From Parahalioglobus pacificus (lineage in GTDB: Bacteria; Pseudomonadota; Gammaproteobacteria; Pseudomonadales; Halieaceae): DNA of 64,000 bases. The notes under the pieces are model-generated. The model did not search any database. It was given only the letters and a program-made list of their open reading frames with translations, and had not been told where the DNA came from. The stretch lies in the NCBI RefSeq assembly GCF_014652275.1, contig NZ_BMYM01000002.1, positions 958,065-1,022,064 of the forward strand. The letters are read 5' to 3'. Below, piece by piece: positions 44,123 through 53,320 of the stretch. The position numbers and the translations under genes were made by a program. Position 1 is the first letter of the stretch, and every line of letters begins with the position of its first letter.

Positions 44123-45004
44123 TTAGGCGATTATCGCCATTGCTTTTGGGATAGCAGCTTCAGACCATTGCGTTGTTGCAGCCGTCAAAATGTCTACAGG
44201 GCTTTCCAGTGTTGTGGGCGGTGGTGGTTGGCCGAGGTAGTCCAGGGCTTCGCGCAGATTCGCCGCGGCAGTTTGGTCAGCCAGCGGCGCGGCATGGTTT
44301 TGCTTGCTCAGCTTTTGGCCGTCTGGGGTGGCGAGTATTGGGATGTGGCTGTATTCAGGTGCGTCGTACCCCAATGCGCCCATTAGGGCGATTTGTCTCG
44401 GCGTGGAATCCAGCAGGTCGCTGCCGCGCACAACGCGGCTAATTCCCTGTTGTGCATCGTCCACAGCAACAGCCAATTGGTATGCGAACAGTCCATCTTT
44501 ACGCTTGATGACGAAATCCGGTGCGTCCTGGCCTAGGGGCCAGCTCTGTTGGCCCTGCACACCATCGTCAGTGCTAATAACGGTAGCCCTTTCCACTCGA
44601 AATCGGGTGGCTGTAGGGGGTGTCAGCGACGTGCTGCTTGCCTCACAGCGCCCGTTGCAACAGCCGTCGGGGCCCAGTGCGGCACGGGTGCACTGACACG
44701 CAAAGGTGAGCCCATCGGTGTGCAGCCGGGTGATGGCGTGCTCGTAGGCGTCGCTGCGTGTGCTCTGGAATAGAGGGTCATCGTCCCAATACAAGCCATG
44801 TGCCTGTAGGCTATTGAGAATGGACTGGGTGGCACCGGCCTGCTCTCGGGGTGGGTCGATATCTTCAATGCGCACCAGCCACTGTCCACTATGGGCGCGG
44901 GCGTCTAGGTAACTGGCCAGAGCGGCGATGAGTGAGCCCTTGTGCAGTGGGCCGGTAGGCGAGGGGGCGAAGCGCCCCCGGTAGCTGTGGGTGGATGCGC
45001 ACAT
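44123..45004 (-). CDS. gluQ: Glutamyl-Q tRNA(Asp) synthetase
   Basis: GluQ attaches glutamate to queuosine at position 34 of tRNA-Asp. The 293-residue protein is a glutamyl-tRNA synthetase catalytic core without the anticodon-binding domain. The HIGH-type motif is FAPSPTGPLHKGSLIAALAS; zinc-type cysteines lie in CQCTRA and CCNGRC; the KMSKS-like loop is DGQKLSKQN. It follows dksA after nine bases, the conserved dksA-gluQ pair. Confidence 0.95.
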   Translation of the reverse strand: MCASTHSYRGRFAPSPTGPLHKGSLIAALASYLDARAHSGQWLVRIEDIDPPREQAGATQSILNSLQAHGLYWDDDPLFQSTRSDAYEHAITRLHTDGLTFACQCTRAALGPDGCCNGRCEASSTSLTPPTATRFRVERATVISTDDGVQGQQSWPLGQDAPDFVIKRKDGLFAYQLAVAVDDAQQGISRVVRGSDLLDSTPRQIALMGALGYDAPEYSHIPILATPDGQKLSKQNHAAPLADQTAAANLREALDYLGQPPPPTTLESPVDILTAATTQWSEAAIPKAMAIIA

Positions 45005-45013
45005 GACGCCGTA

Positions 45014-45706
45014 TCAACCCAGCTCCTGCTTCTCCTTGATCTCATCAAGGGTCTTGCAATCAATGCACAGAGAGGCAGTAGGACGCGCTTCCAGACGCTT
45101 AATGCCAATCTCTACGCCGCAGGCATCGCAGAAACCGTAGTCATCCTGTTCGATGCGCTCCATGGTGCTATCGATCTTCTTGATGAGCTTGCGTTCGCGA
45201 TCACGGGTACGCAACTCCAGGCTGAATTCCTCTTCCTGAGTGGCGCGATCGGCCGGGTCAGGGAAGTTGGCTGCTTCATCCTTCATGTGCGTAACGGTGC
45301 GATCCACTTCCTGCATCAGCTGTGATTTCCACTCCAGCAATATGCCGCGGAAGTGCTCCCGCTGAGGCTCGTTCATGTACTCCTCGCCGCGCTTGGGCTC
45401 GTACGGCTCGAAGTTTTTGAACTCAGTACTTGAACTGGTTTTCACTGTGGCTTTGCGCTTGGCTGCGGGCTTTTTGGCCGCGTTTGCTGCCTTGGCGGGC
45501 GCCTTTGCTTTCGCAGGTGCCTTGGCCTTGGCTGCCGTTTTGGCCTTTGCCGGTGCCTTGGCCTTGGCTGCGGTTTTTGCCTTCGCAGGTGCTTTGGCTT
45601 TGGTCGCCGCCTTTGCTTTGGCGGTTGCTTTCGCCTTCGCAGGCGCCTTGGCTTTTGCCTTGGCTTTCGCTTTTGCTTTGGGTGCGGCTTTCGCTTTTGT
45701 TGGCAT
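45014..45706 (-). CDS. dksA: RNA polymerase-binding factor DksA with histone-H1-like N-terminal tail
   Basis: DksA binds the secondary channel of RNA polymerase and works with ppGpp in the stringent response. The last 150 residues are a complete DksA: coiled coil with acidic tip ([14 protein letters not shown]) and the zinc finger CDACGVEIG...LCIDC. The first 80 or so residues are unusual: almost only Lys, Ala and Pro in near-repeats of [12 protein letters not shown], like the tails of bacterial histone H1-like proteins (AlgP, Hc1). The tail probably binds DNA or RNA without sequence preference. It heads the dksA-gluQ-cbrXAB cluster and is divergent from an aminotransferase gene. Confidence 0.95.
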   Translation of the reverse strand: MPTKAKAAPKAKAKAKAKAKAPAKAKATAKAKAATKAKAPAKAKTAAKAKAPAKAKTAAKAKAPAKAKAPAKAANAAKKPAAKRKATVKTSSSTEFKNFEPYEPKRGEEYMNEPQREHFRGILLEWKSQLMQEVDRTVTHMKDEAANFPDPADRATQEEEFSLELRTRDRERKLIKKIDSTMERIEQDDYGFCDACGVEIGIKRLEARPTASLCIDCKTLDEIKEKQELG

Positions 45707-45893
45707 GGTTAATGTCCCATACGTGCAGTGCTACTCGACGATTCGGCAGGCCCCTGAAAAGGGCCCCGCCGTCAGAGGGCGGTGAAACTACCAGATATCC
45801 TGCGGGGCTGCCACAAAAATATCCATCCCTCTCAGGGCGTCGGCTGGCGCCCTGCAGTTGTTAGAATGCGGCTTTTTCCAGCGGAGCTCAACG

Positions 45894-47069
45894 ATGTCGG
45901 ATCGACGGGCCAATGGCGAGTACGCTCGCCGGTTGTCAGAGATAGATCCCTTCCGGGTAGTAGAGGTACTGGCAAGGGCGACCGAGCTGTCGCGGGCGGG
46001 TCACGACGTCGTTCACCTGGCAGCGGGTGAGCCGGATTTCAGCACTGCCCAACCGATCGTCGAGGCTGGCAGAGCGGCCCTTGCTGCAGGCCGTACCCAG
46101 TACTCCGAAGCGGCGGGCATTCCCCAGTTGCGCGAGGCTATCTCGAGGTACTACCACACCGACTACGGTCTGGATGTGCCGTCGGAGCGCATCATGGTGA
46201 CGCCGGGTGCATCGGGAGCGCTGCTGTTGCTGGCAGCGCTGTTACTGGATCCTGGCGACGGTATGCTGATGAGCGATCCGGGGTACCCCTGCAATCGCAA
46301 CTTTATGCGCCTCGTGGAAGGGCATGGCGAGTTGGTGCCCGTTGGCCCCGAGAGCCGGTTTCAGCTCACTGCCGAACTTGTGGATAGACACTGGTCTGGC
46401 ACTACACGGGGGGTGTTGGTTGCCAGTCCCGCGAACCCGACGGGAACTGCGCTTGAGGCACAGGAACTGGCTGCCCTGTCAGCGGCCGTTAAAGCGCGCC
46501 ACGGCTACCTGCTCGTTGATGAGATTTATCATGGCCTGGGCTATGACGCGGCAACACCCTCGGTGCTGTCGGTGGACCCGGACGCCTTTGTGATCAACAG
46601 TTTCTCCAAGTACTTTGGCATGACAGGTTGGCGTTTGGGATGGCTGGTGGCGCCCGAGACGGCGATCCCGGAACTGGAGAAATTGGCGCAGAATCTGTTT
46701 ATTTCGATGTCGACAATGGGCCAGTACGCGGCCCTTGCCGCATTCGAACCCGCCACGCGCGATATATTGGATGAGCGTCGTGAAGTGTTTCGCCAGCGCC
46801 GCGACTTTCTGTATCCGGCGCTACTGGATCTGGGGTTTGAGGTTCCGTGCAAGCCTGATGGTGCTCTTTATATTTATGCGAATGCCAGCAGGCACACCGA
46901 TGACAGTCGAGCCTTCTGCCTGTCACTGCTTGAGGATCATCAGGTGGCCGTTACCCCCGGGTTAGACTTTGGGCGCCATCGGCCAAATGAGCACCTGCGC
47001 TTTTCTTACACCACCGGTATGGAGAGACTGGAACTGGCGGTCGAGCGATTGGCCAAGGTGCTGCGCTGA
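45894..47069 (+). CDS. PLP-dependent class I/II aminotransferase
   Basis: A 391-residue fold-type I aminotransferase. ATG 45894 with GGAG upstream is preferred over TTG 45858. Visible are HLAAGEPDFSTAQPI near the N-terminus, the phosphate-binding TPGASGALLLL, SPANPTGTAL, the Asp/Tyr pair in LLVDEIYHGLGYD, and the PLP Lys in INSFSKYFGMTGWRLGW, with the conserved substrate Arg in LRFSYTTG. It is close to aspartate/tyrosine-type enzymes, but the substrate is not fixed. Pseudomonas has an aminotransferase gene at the same place upstream of dksA. The stop shares one base with sfsA. Confidence 0.9.
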   Translation: MSDRRANGEYARRLSEIDPFRVVEVLARATELSRAGHDVVHLAAGEPDFSTAQPIVEAGRAALAAGRTQYSEAAGIPQLREAISRYYHTDYGLDVPSERIMVTPGASGALLLLAALLLDPGDGMLMSDPGYPCNRNFMRLVEGHGELVPVGPESRFQLTAELVDRHWSGTTRGVLVASPANPTGTALEAQELAALSAAVKARHGYLLVDEIYHGLGYDAATPSVLSVDPDAFVINSFSKYFGMTGWRLGWLVAPETAIPELEKLAQNLFISMSTMGQYAALAAFEPATRDILDERREVFRQRRDFLYPALLDLGFEVPCKPDGALYIYANASRHTDDSRAFCLSLLEDHQVAVTPGLDFGRHRPNEHLRFSYTTGMERLELAVERLAKVLR

Positions 47070-47773
47070 TGGATCTGCCCAACCTGATTCCGGCGACGTT
47101 GCAGCGACGTTACAAGCGCTTTCTCGCTGACGTTGTTCTTGATGATGGCACCCCACTGACCGTGCATTGCCCTAACACCGGGGCGATGACCGGTTGTGCT
47201 CCCGACGGTGCGCGGGTGTGGCTATCGCACAGCAACAGTAAGACCCGCAAATACCCTCACACCTGGGAGCTGGTTGAAACGCCGCAGGGCATGGCCTGTA
47301 TCCACTCTGCACGCGCCAATAAGGTAGTCAGGGAGGGCATTGAGCAGGGCCGTTTGCCTGAGTTCGCCGCCTATCCCTCTATTCAGAGCGAGGTCCGATA
47401 TGGGGAAGGCAGTCGTGCCGACCTGCTGCTCAGCAACGACGATGCCCGGGTGTTTGTTGAGGTGAAATCTGTCACGCTCTGTCTCGAGGAGGGTTTAGGT
47501 GCCTTTCCGGATGCGGTCAGCGCTCGGGGTCAGAAACATATTCGAGAGTTGGTCGGTGCTCTTGATGAGCGCACACGTGCCGTGTTGCTTTTCTGTGTGA
47601 TGCACGAAGGGATACAGCGGGTCACCGGCGCACGGCATATTGATCCCGCGTACTGCGAGACCCTCGCGGCAGGCATTGGGGCCGGTCTTGAGGTGCAGGC
47701 CTGGCGCTGTGCGGTGAGTGACGCAGCGCTGACCCTGACCGAGCCATTGCCATTTTCGCTCGATGCTGTCTGA
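47069..47773 (+). CDS. sfsA: DNA/RNA nuclease-like protein SfsA
   Basis: A 234-residue SfsA-family protein: N-terminal OB-like part (LQRRYKRFLADVVLDDG, VHCPNTGAMTG) and a C-terminal PD-(D/E)XK-like nuclease core (ADLLLSNDDARVFVEVKSVTL). E. coli SfsA was found as a factor stimulating sugar fermentation genes; a nuclease role has been proposed. It follows the aminotransferase with TGATG overlap. The sfsA-dksA neighbourhood is conserved in gammaproteobacteria. Confidence 0.95.
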   Translation: MDLPNLIPATLQRRYKRFLADVVLDDGTPLTVHCPNTGAMTGCAPDGARVWLSHSNSKTRKYPHTWELVETPQGMACIHSARANKVVREGIEQGRLPEFAAYPSIQSEVRYGEGSRADLLLSNDDARVFVEVKSVTLCLEEGLGAFPDAVSARGQKHIRELVGALDERTRAVLLFCVMHEGIQRVTGARHIDPAYCETLAAGIGAGLEVQAWRCAVSDAALTLTEPLPFSLDAV

Positions 47774-47820
47774 AGAGGGTAGCCTGTAAGGACCACTCAA
47801 TGGGCCCCGCGGATAGGTGG

Positions 47821-48138
47821 TTAGGGCGATAGGTAGAGCTCGCCATTTTCAACGGTAAGTGACAGAGCTTCGAGTGACTCGCCCATACAGGGGCCCGCAA
47901 CACACTGGCCTGTGTCGGAACGGAACTGCGCGCCGTGCCGCTGGCAGGTAATCAATAGGCCGTCTTCACTGGCAACCGAGCCGCCCATGGGGTCCAGCGT
48001 ACCGCCCGTGTGCGGGCATTGATTGCGGTAGGCGGCGATGGATGTTCGTTGTCGCACAATGAGCAAAGGGTTGCCATCCAGCAGCAGGTGAGTTGTGGTA
48101 TTTACCGCAAATTCCTCAAGGCTTCCAAGATGAATCAC
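47821..48138 (-). CDS. Rieske [2Fe-2S] ferredoxin-like protein
   Basis: A 105-residue soluble Rieske domain with both ligand pairs: CPHTGG (about residues 41-46) and CQRHGA (about 66-71). It lacks a signal peptide or membrane anchor and the oxygenase catalytic domain, so it is a small electron carrier or assimilatory nitrite-reductase NirD-like protein. It lies 15 bases after the 48154-48906 gene on the same strand. Its partner is not in the window. Confidence 0.85.
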   Translation of the reverse strand: MIHLGSLEEFAVNTTTHLLLDGNPLLIVRQRTSIAAYRNQCPHTGGTLDPMGGSVASEDGLLITCQRHGAQFRSDTGQCVAGPCMGESLEALSLTVENGELYLSP

Positions 48139-48153
48139 GCTGGCTGCCGCACC

Positions 48154-48906
48154 TCAATTACCGAGCAATTTGTCGAAAGCTTTACTCATATCGCTATTGT
48201 CGCTGCTGCCCTTGAGCATATTCTGCAGGCCGCCCAGATTGCTCATGTCGATGGGCGGTGCCGGCAGTTCAAAGCGCTGCGGGTTAATGGTGTCTTCCTG
48301 TATCACGGCCACGCTCAGATCGTCGCCATAACGCAGCACGCCGAGATTTTCGGCGATCAGCTGACTCTGTAGCTGCTCCTGATCAATCTCTTGCCCCATG
48401 CTCTCGGTGACAACGGTGGCAAACGTAAATACGGCATCACGGAAACGTACCGCGCGAGGGTCTTTCGAAAGCACCATCTGTGCGCGTTGCGTCTTGCCAT
48501 CAAAGTCAACGAAGGTGATGTCGTAGACCTCGCCCTCTATATTGGCCACGGTTTCCTTGCGTCCGGTTTTGGTGAGGCTTTCAACACGCGCGTTGGCGGC
48601 CCCGGGCGCCGCCTGCTGCACAGCGGCTCCCAAAAGCGCCATCGCCTGGCTTACATTGATTACGGTAGGTTCGCCATTGGTCTCTGAGACTGAGAAAAGC
48701 GTGCCATCGCGCAAGATCGTATAGTTTTGCGGGTTGTCGCGGTCTGGCGTGAGGCGCAAGCTATCCCCTTCATATTCATAGGTCATGGTAGCGCCCTGGG
48801 CAGTTTCAACGACGGCGGTATCGGCGAAGGACAGCGGCGTCGCAAGAGAGAGCAATAGCATCAGCACGCTGGGTGGACGGGCAGGACTGAAGGACAGATG
48901 AAGCAT
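48154..48906 (-). CDS. Hypothetical secreted protein
   Basis: Not recognised. The 250-residue protein has a signal peptide (hydrophobic VLMLLLSLATPLSFA, cleavage near SFADTA). The mature part is acidic and begins with beta-rich sequence (TMTYEYEGDSLRLTPDR), with a DUF-like middle (YDITFVDFDGKTQRAQMVLS) and a Ser/Asn/Asp-rich end (GSSDNSDMSKAFDKLLGN). No cysteines of note, no membrane anchor. It precedes the Rieske gene and may be cotranscribed with it, but one is periplasmic and the other cytoplasmic. Confidence 0.7.
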   Translation of the reverse strand: MLHLSFSPARPPSVLMLLLSLATPLSFADTAVVETAQGATMTYEYEGDSLRLTPDRDNPQNYTILRDGTLFSVSETNGEPTVINVSQAMALLGAAVQQAAPGAANARVESLTKTGRKETVANIEGEVYDITFVDFDGKTQRAQMVLSKDPRAVRFRDAVFTFATVVTESMGQEIDQEQLQSQLIAENLGVLRYGDDLSVAVIQEDTINPQRFELPAPPIDMSNLGGLQNMLKGSSDNSDMSKAFDKLLGN

Positions 48907-49035
48907 TGTGGAAACCTCTCCGGGCTCGGCAATCTAAACAGGTGGAGTGTAGTATTGATCGTCAGCACCGCTGGCGCCAGTCGTCTGGATAGCGATGGCG
49001 GACAATTTTGAAACAGACACAGTGGAGCGCAGGCC

Positions 49036-49755
49036 TTGCTGGATAGTAGCCGCATTGAGTACCTGACGGGGCGTGACGAACGGCAGCTGGTGACACTTGC
49101 TAATGGCCAGCGCCTGCATCGGGATGTGATAGCCCCGCTGTCGCAATTGCAGCGCGCTGCGGCTGATGCGGGTTTTGACCTACAGGTGGTCAGTGGCTTT
49201 CGCTCATTCGAACGTCAGCGCGCGATCGTCAATGCCAAGGCCAGCGGCGAGCGAGCCGTACATGACGACGCGGGCAGCGTTGTTGATCTCGATGTCATGA
49301 CGCCACTTCAGCGCCTGCACGCGATTCTGCGCTTTTCTGCGCTGCCGGGAGCTTCCCGCCACCACTGGGGCACTGATCTCGATGTGTATGACGCTGCAGC
49401 CGTTCCGGATGACTATGCCGTGCAGCTGGTGCCCGAGGAAGTCGCGGCGGATGGCGTGTTTGGGCCCTTGCACGCTTGGTTAGATAGCCGCATGGCAAGG
49501 GATGCGTCGTTCGGCTTTTATCGGCCCTACCAAAGTGATCGGGGCGGTGTTGCCGTGGAGCGCTGGCATTTGAGTTACGCACCACTGGCCCGCCAGTGCG
49601 AGCATGAGCTTACGCCTGAGGTTGTGGTCTCAGTTTGGTCACAGGCGCTAGGCGACGAGGATGAAGCATGGAGAGTGCTGGCCGAGGATAGCCTCGACCA
49701 GCTCTTTGAGCGTTATGTTACAGTGCCAGAGGACTGGTGCCCCGGGCCGGTGTGA
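49036..49755 (+). CDS. D-alanyl-D-alanine carboxypeptidase family protein (M15/VanY)
   Basis: A 239-residue LAS-type zinc peptidase. The metal ligands fit SRHHWGTDLDVYD (SxHxxGxAxD-like) and ERWHLSYAP (ExxH-like), with the upstream FDLQVVSGFRSFERQ and ARDASFGFYRPY typical of VanY/DacB relatives. It would trim peptidoglycan peptides. TTG 49036 is the first start after an in-frame stop; no signal peptide is seen, which is unexpected for a periplasmic enzyme. It ends base-to-base with the convergent ppa gene. Confidence 0.85.
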   Translation: MLDSSRIEYLTGRDERQLVTLANGQRLHRDVIAPLSQLQRAAADAGFDLQVVSGFRSFERQRAIVNAKASGERAVHDDAGSVVDLDVMTPLQRLHAILRFSALPGASRHHWGTDLDVYDAAAVPDDYAVQLVPEEVAADGVFGPLHAWLDSRMARDASFGFYRPYQSDRGGVAVERWHLSYAPLARQCEHELTPEVVVSVWSQALGDEDEAWRVLAEDSLDQLFERYVTVPEDWCPGPV

Positions 49756-50406
49756 TCAGGACGAGGCGCGAGCCTTGGCCTGGTCGTGCAGATGACCGTA
49801 GTGGTTCCAGTAGTCCTTCTCGGCGGCGGCGATAACTTTCAGTGCTTCTTCGCGGCCGTAAACGAAATCAACTTTGATGTTGGCGTCTTTGCCAGGAATC
49901 ATCTTGTACGTTGAGAAGTAGTGCTGCAGGCGCTCGATCTTGATGTCAGGCAGGTCAGACAGATCGTGAACGTCGCCCCAGATGTTATCGCCCTCCAGAA
50001 CAGCAACGATCTTGTCGTCGGCCTCACCACCATCGATCATCTGGATGCCGCCCAAAACACGCGCATTCAGGATAATGTCTGCGCGGTTGATCAGACGCTC
50101 TGAAAAGATGCAGATGTCCAGCGGGTCGCCATCAGCTTCGTCGGCATCCGGGCAGCGCGCTGCAACTTCTTCCGCACAGTAGGTGCGAGGAATCAGACCG
50201 TACAGAGCGGGGGGGCTAGAGGTGGTCCGTTGAGGACGATCGACCATCAGGAAGCCAGAGTTCTTATCCAACTCATACTTCACGACGTCGGAAGGCGTCA
50301 TCTCGACGTACACCTGAACGATGTCTTCAGCGGCATCTTCAGGGCGTGCGTGCAGGCCGTGCCAGGGATGGCGACGCCAGCGGTTGTAAGTGTTGTTGCT
50401 GTACAC
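49756..50406 (-). CDS. ppa: Inorganic pyrophosphatase (family I)
   Basis: A 216-residue soluble pyrophosphatase that hydrolyses PPi to phosphate. The metal-binding loop is DEADGDPLDICIFSERL, flanked by YGLIPRTYC and by DDKIVAVLEGDNIWGDVHDL; KVDFVYGREEAL is near the C-terminus. It is somewhat longer than the 175-residue E. coli enzyme. It lies 123 bases after the PPi-type phosphofructokinase gene, beyond its terminator, so the two PPi enzymes are neighbours but separately transcribed. Confidence 0.93.
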   Translation of the reverse strand: MYSNNTYNRWRRHPWHGLHARPEDAAEDIVQVYVEMTPSDVVKYELDKNSGFLMVDRPQRTTSSPPALYGLIPRTYCAEEVAARCPDADEADGDPLDICIFSERLINRADIILNARVLGGIQMIDGGEADDKIVAVLEGDNIWGDVHDLSDLPDIKIERLQHYFSTYKMIPGKDANIKVDFVYGREEALKVIAAAEKDYWNHYGHLHDQAKARASS

Positions 50407-50466
50407 AGGTCAATTCCTCAAGGGTGTCATCACTATGGGGGCGCGCATTGTACAGCCTGCACACAC

Positions 50467-50492
50467 AAAAATCCCGCCTCGCGGGCGGGATT
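50467..50492 (-). terminator. Intrinsic terminator after pfp
   Basis: On the minus strand AATCCCGCC (50492-50484) pairs with GGCGGGATT (50478-50470), loop CGCGA, followed by a T tract. It stops pfp transcription before ppa. Confidence 0.8.
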
Positions 50493-50529
50493 GGCCGGGG
50501 TGCCGGAAAAGCACCAGGCGTTGGCGTAT

Positions 50530-51792
50530 TTACACGGTGAAGCTGTCCTTGAGCTTGCGAGGCACCGACGCGTTTTTCAGTCGCACGTAGCGGGGCATGC
50601 CGTTGCGGTACTCTGGGTAAGCCTCGCCTGTGATCAGCGGCGCCAGATACTCGCGGCCGGCGGCGGTGATGCCAAAACCGTCTCGAGTGATGTAGCGCTT
50701 GGGCATCATTTTTTCTTTGTTGGCCACCTTATGCAGTGGGGCTTCGCCGATGCGCCAGCTATAACGCTTGCCACTGCCGCGTACGATGGCAGGCATCACG
50801 GCGTTTTTGCCCGCTAACGCGAATTCCACACCCGCCTTGCCCAGGGCGTAGGCCTGCTCAACATCGGTTGCCGATGCAATATGACGGGCTGAGCGCTGCA
50901 GGTAATCCGCCACTGCCCAGTGATACTTATAGCCCAACTCGGACTTGATCATGCCGGCCAGTGTGGGTGCCAGTCCGCCCAGTTGGGCGTGTCCGAAGGC
51001 GTCGCGAGTGCCGGAGTCGGTGAGGAAAGTGCCGTCCGCGTACTGCGCACCCTCAGAGGCCACAACCACGCAATAGCCGTTCTTCTTAACGGTCGCCTGC
51101 ACCTTGGCCAGAAATGTTGTCTTGTCGAAGGGCACTTCCGGGAACAGGATGATATGCGGCGCGTCGCCTTTTTCTTCTGCCGCCAGGCCCGAGGCAGCGG
51201 CAATCCAGCCTGCGTGCCTTCCCATAACCTCCAGAACGAAAACCTTGGTTGAGGTTTCGCACATCGACGCCACATCCATAGCGGCTTCGCGGGTTGAAAT
51301 AGCCACGTATTTCGCCACCGAACCGAAGCCGGGACAGTTGTCTGTCAGTGGCAGGTCGTTGTCGATGGTCTTGGGAATGTGGATGGCCTGCAGTGGGTAC
51401 CCCATGGATTCGCTGAGCTGGGATACTTTCAGGCAGGTGTCTGCGGAATCGCCACCGCCGTTGTAAAAGAAGTAACCGATGTTGTGTGCACGAAATACTT
51501 CGATAAGGCGCTCGTACTCGGCCCTATTTTCTTCCAGTGACTTCAGCTTATGCCGGCAGGAACCAAAGGCGCCGCTCGGTGTAGACAACAGGCCACGGAT
51601 CGCAGTTTTTGATTCCTTGCTGGTGTCGATGAGGTCTTCGCGAAGTGCACCAATAATGCCGTTGCGTCCCGCATACACTTTGCCGATGGTATTGCGGTTA
51701 GCGCGAGCCGTCTCAATGACACCACACGCCGAGGCATTGATCACAGCGGTAACGCCGCCCGACTGTGCATAGAAAGCATTTTTGCGAGCCAT
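50530..51792 (-). CDS. pfp: Pyrophosphate-dependent 6-phosphofructokinase
   Basis: A 420-residue PFK. In place of the ATP-type GGDGS it reads YNGGGDSADT (near residue 113), and the catalytic motif is PKTIDNDL with Lys where ATP enzymes have Gly; both are marks of PPi-using PFK. CCPGFGSVAKY-like and VFVLEVMGRHAGWIAAA segments complete the active site. It can run glycolysis or gluconeogenesis using PPi. This suggests that the classical ATP enzyme may be absent; the genome must be checked. Minus-strand terminator follows. Confidence 0.9.
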   Translation of the reverse strand: MARKNAFYAQSGGVTAVINASACGVIETARANRNTIGKVYAGRNGIIGALREDLIDTSKESKTAIRGLLSTPSGAFGSCRHKLKSLEENRAEYERLIEVFRAHNIGYFFYNGGGDSADTCLKVSQLSESMGYPLQAIHIPKTIDNDLPLTDNCPGFGSVAKYVAISTREAAMDVASMCETSTKVFVLEVMGRHAGWIAAASGLAAEEKGDAPHIILFPEVPFDKTTFLAKVQATVKKNGYCVVVASEGAQYADGTFLTDSGTRDAFGHAQLGGLAPTLAGMIKSELGYKYHWAVADYLQRSARHIASATDVEQAYALGKAGVEFALAGKNAVMPAIVRGSGKRYSWRIGEAPLHKVANKEKMMPKRYITRDGFGITAAGREYLAPLITGEAYPEYRNGMPRYVRLKNASVPRKLKDSFTV

Positions 51793-51943
51793 TGGTGCTC
51801 CAGTGAAGGTCTGAAAGAGGGTCCCGCAGTGGACCCGTTAAGTGAGGGGCGAATCATACGGGAAAGCCCGTCAATTGTGGACTCCTGTACTCCCTTGTTT
51901 CAGGCTGCGTGCTACCATGCGCGCTGCGAAACGAGGGTGCATT

Positions 51944-53320
51944 GTGGCCGGTCACATTCATATTCTGGGTATCTGCGGCACCTTCATGGGAGGTATCGCT
52001 CTGCTGGCTCGCGAGCGGGGGTTCCGCGTTACCGGGTCAGATGCCAACGTCTACCCGCCCATGAGTACCCAATTGCAGGATGCCGGCATTGAGTTGATGG
52101 AAGGGTATGAGGCGGCACATTTGCAGCCGGCCCCCGACGTCGTGGTAGTGGGCAATGCGATGACCCGGGGCAACCCGGCTATTGAGTACCTGTTGAACGC
52201 AGGTATTCCTTACACCTCTGGGCCCCAGTGGCTAGCTGAAAACCTGCTCGCCGACAAATGGGTGCTGGCGGTGTCGGGCACCCACGGAAAAACCACCACC
52301 AGCAGTATGCTGGCATGGATACTGGAACACGCGGACATGTCCCCGGGATTCCTCATTGGTGGCGTGCCTGCCAACTTTGGCGTTTCAGCGCGCAGCGGCG
52401 AGTCGGATTTTTTCGTGGTAGAAGCCGATGAGTACGATACGGCGTTCTTTGATAAGCGTTCGAAGTTTGTCCACTACCGTCCCCGTACACTGACCATCAA
52501 CAACCTTGAATTTGATCACGCCGATATCTTCCCGGATCTCGCTGCGATACAGCGACAGTTCCACCATTTGGTGCGCTGCGTGCCGGGTGAGGGCCTTGTG
52601 GTACACCGAGACGCTACGGGCGCTATCAACGATACCTTGGCGCAGGGCTGCTGGACGCCCTGTCAAAGCTTCAGTGTTGAAGGCGCCGCTGATTGGTCTG
52701 CCAACCTGTTGGCACCCGACGGATCCGCTTTCACGGTGCAGGGACCGGATAGCCCGGATCTGGAAGTCCGTTGGCAGTTCCGTGGGTTACATAATATGGA
52801 GAATGCACTGGCTGCCCTCGCAGCAGCACGCCATGTGGGGGTGATGCCCCGCGATGCAGTGGCAGCGCTGAATGGCTTCACTGGCGTTAAGCGGCGTCTG
52901 GAGCTGCTGGGTACTGAGCGAGGCGTCTGGGTTTACGACGATTTCGCGCATCACCCCACAGCCATCGCGTCCACGCTGGCTGGGCTGCGTGCCAGCGAGG
53001 CACAGGGCAGGGTAGTTGCTCTGATCGAACCGCGATCCAACACCATGCGTATGGGAGAGCATCGTGCGTCGCTCGCGGCGGCAACTGCGGATGCCGATCG
53101 TGTGTACTGGTATCAACCGCCAGGCATGGAATGGTCCTTGGATACCGTGATTAGCGAGAGCCAAGTACCGGCCTCGCTGGCACAGGATATTGACGAGTTA
53201 ATTGCGGTCGTTGTGAACGACTCGCAGCCTGGCGATGTCATAGTAATTATGAGCAATGGGGGCTTCGGTGGGATCCACGGTCGCCTGTTGGAAAAGCTGC
53301 GGGAGAACAGCAATTCATGA
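51944..53320 (+). CDS. mpl: UDP-N-acetylmuramate:L-Ala-gamma-D-Glu-meso-DAP ligase
   Basis: Mpl recycles peptidoglycan by joining the recovered tripeptide to UDP-MurNAc. GTG 51944 (MAGHIHILGICGTFMGG), with AGGG upstream, fits the E. coli start (458 versus 457 residues); the frame is open to 51842 without support. Motifs: UDP loop ILGICGTFMGG, P-loop SGTHGKTTTSSM, EADEYDTAFFDKRSKF, NNLEFDHADIF and YDDFAHHPTAI. The stop overlaps the RND gene by four bases. Confidence 0.96.
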   Translation: MAGHIHILGICGTFMGGIALLARERGFRVTGSDANVYPPMSTQLQDAGIELMEGYEAAHLQPAPDVVVVGNAMTRGNPAIEYLLNAGIPYTSGPQWLAENLLADKWVLAVSGTHGKTTTSSMLAWILEHADMSPGFLIGGVPANFGVSARSGESDFFVVEADEYDTAFFDKRSKFVHYRPRTLTINNLEFDHADIFPDLAAIQRQFHHLVRCVPGEGLVVHRDATGAINDTLAQGCWTPCQSFSVEGAADWSANLLAPDGSAFTVQGPDSPDLEVRWQFRGLHNMENALAALAAARHVGVMPRDAVAALNGFTGVKRRLELLGTERGVWVYDDFAHHPTAIASTLAGLRASEAQGRVVALIEPRSNTMRMGEHRASLAAATADADRVYWYQPPGMEWSLDTVISESQVPASLAQDIDELIAVVVNDSQPGDVIVIMSNGGFGGIHGRLLEKLRENSNS

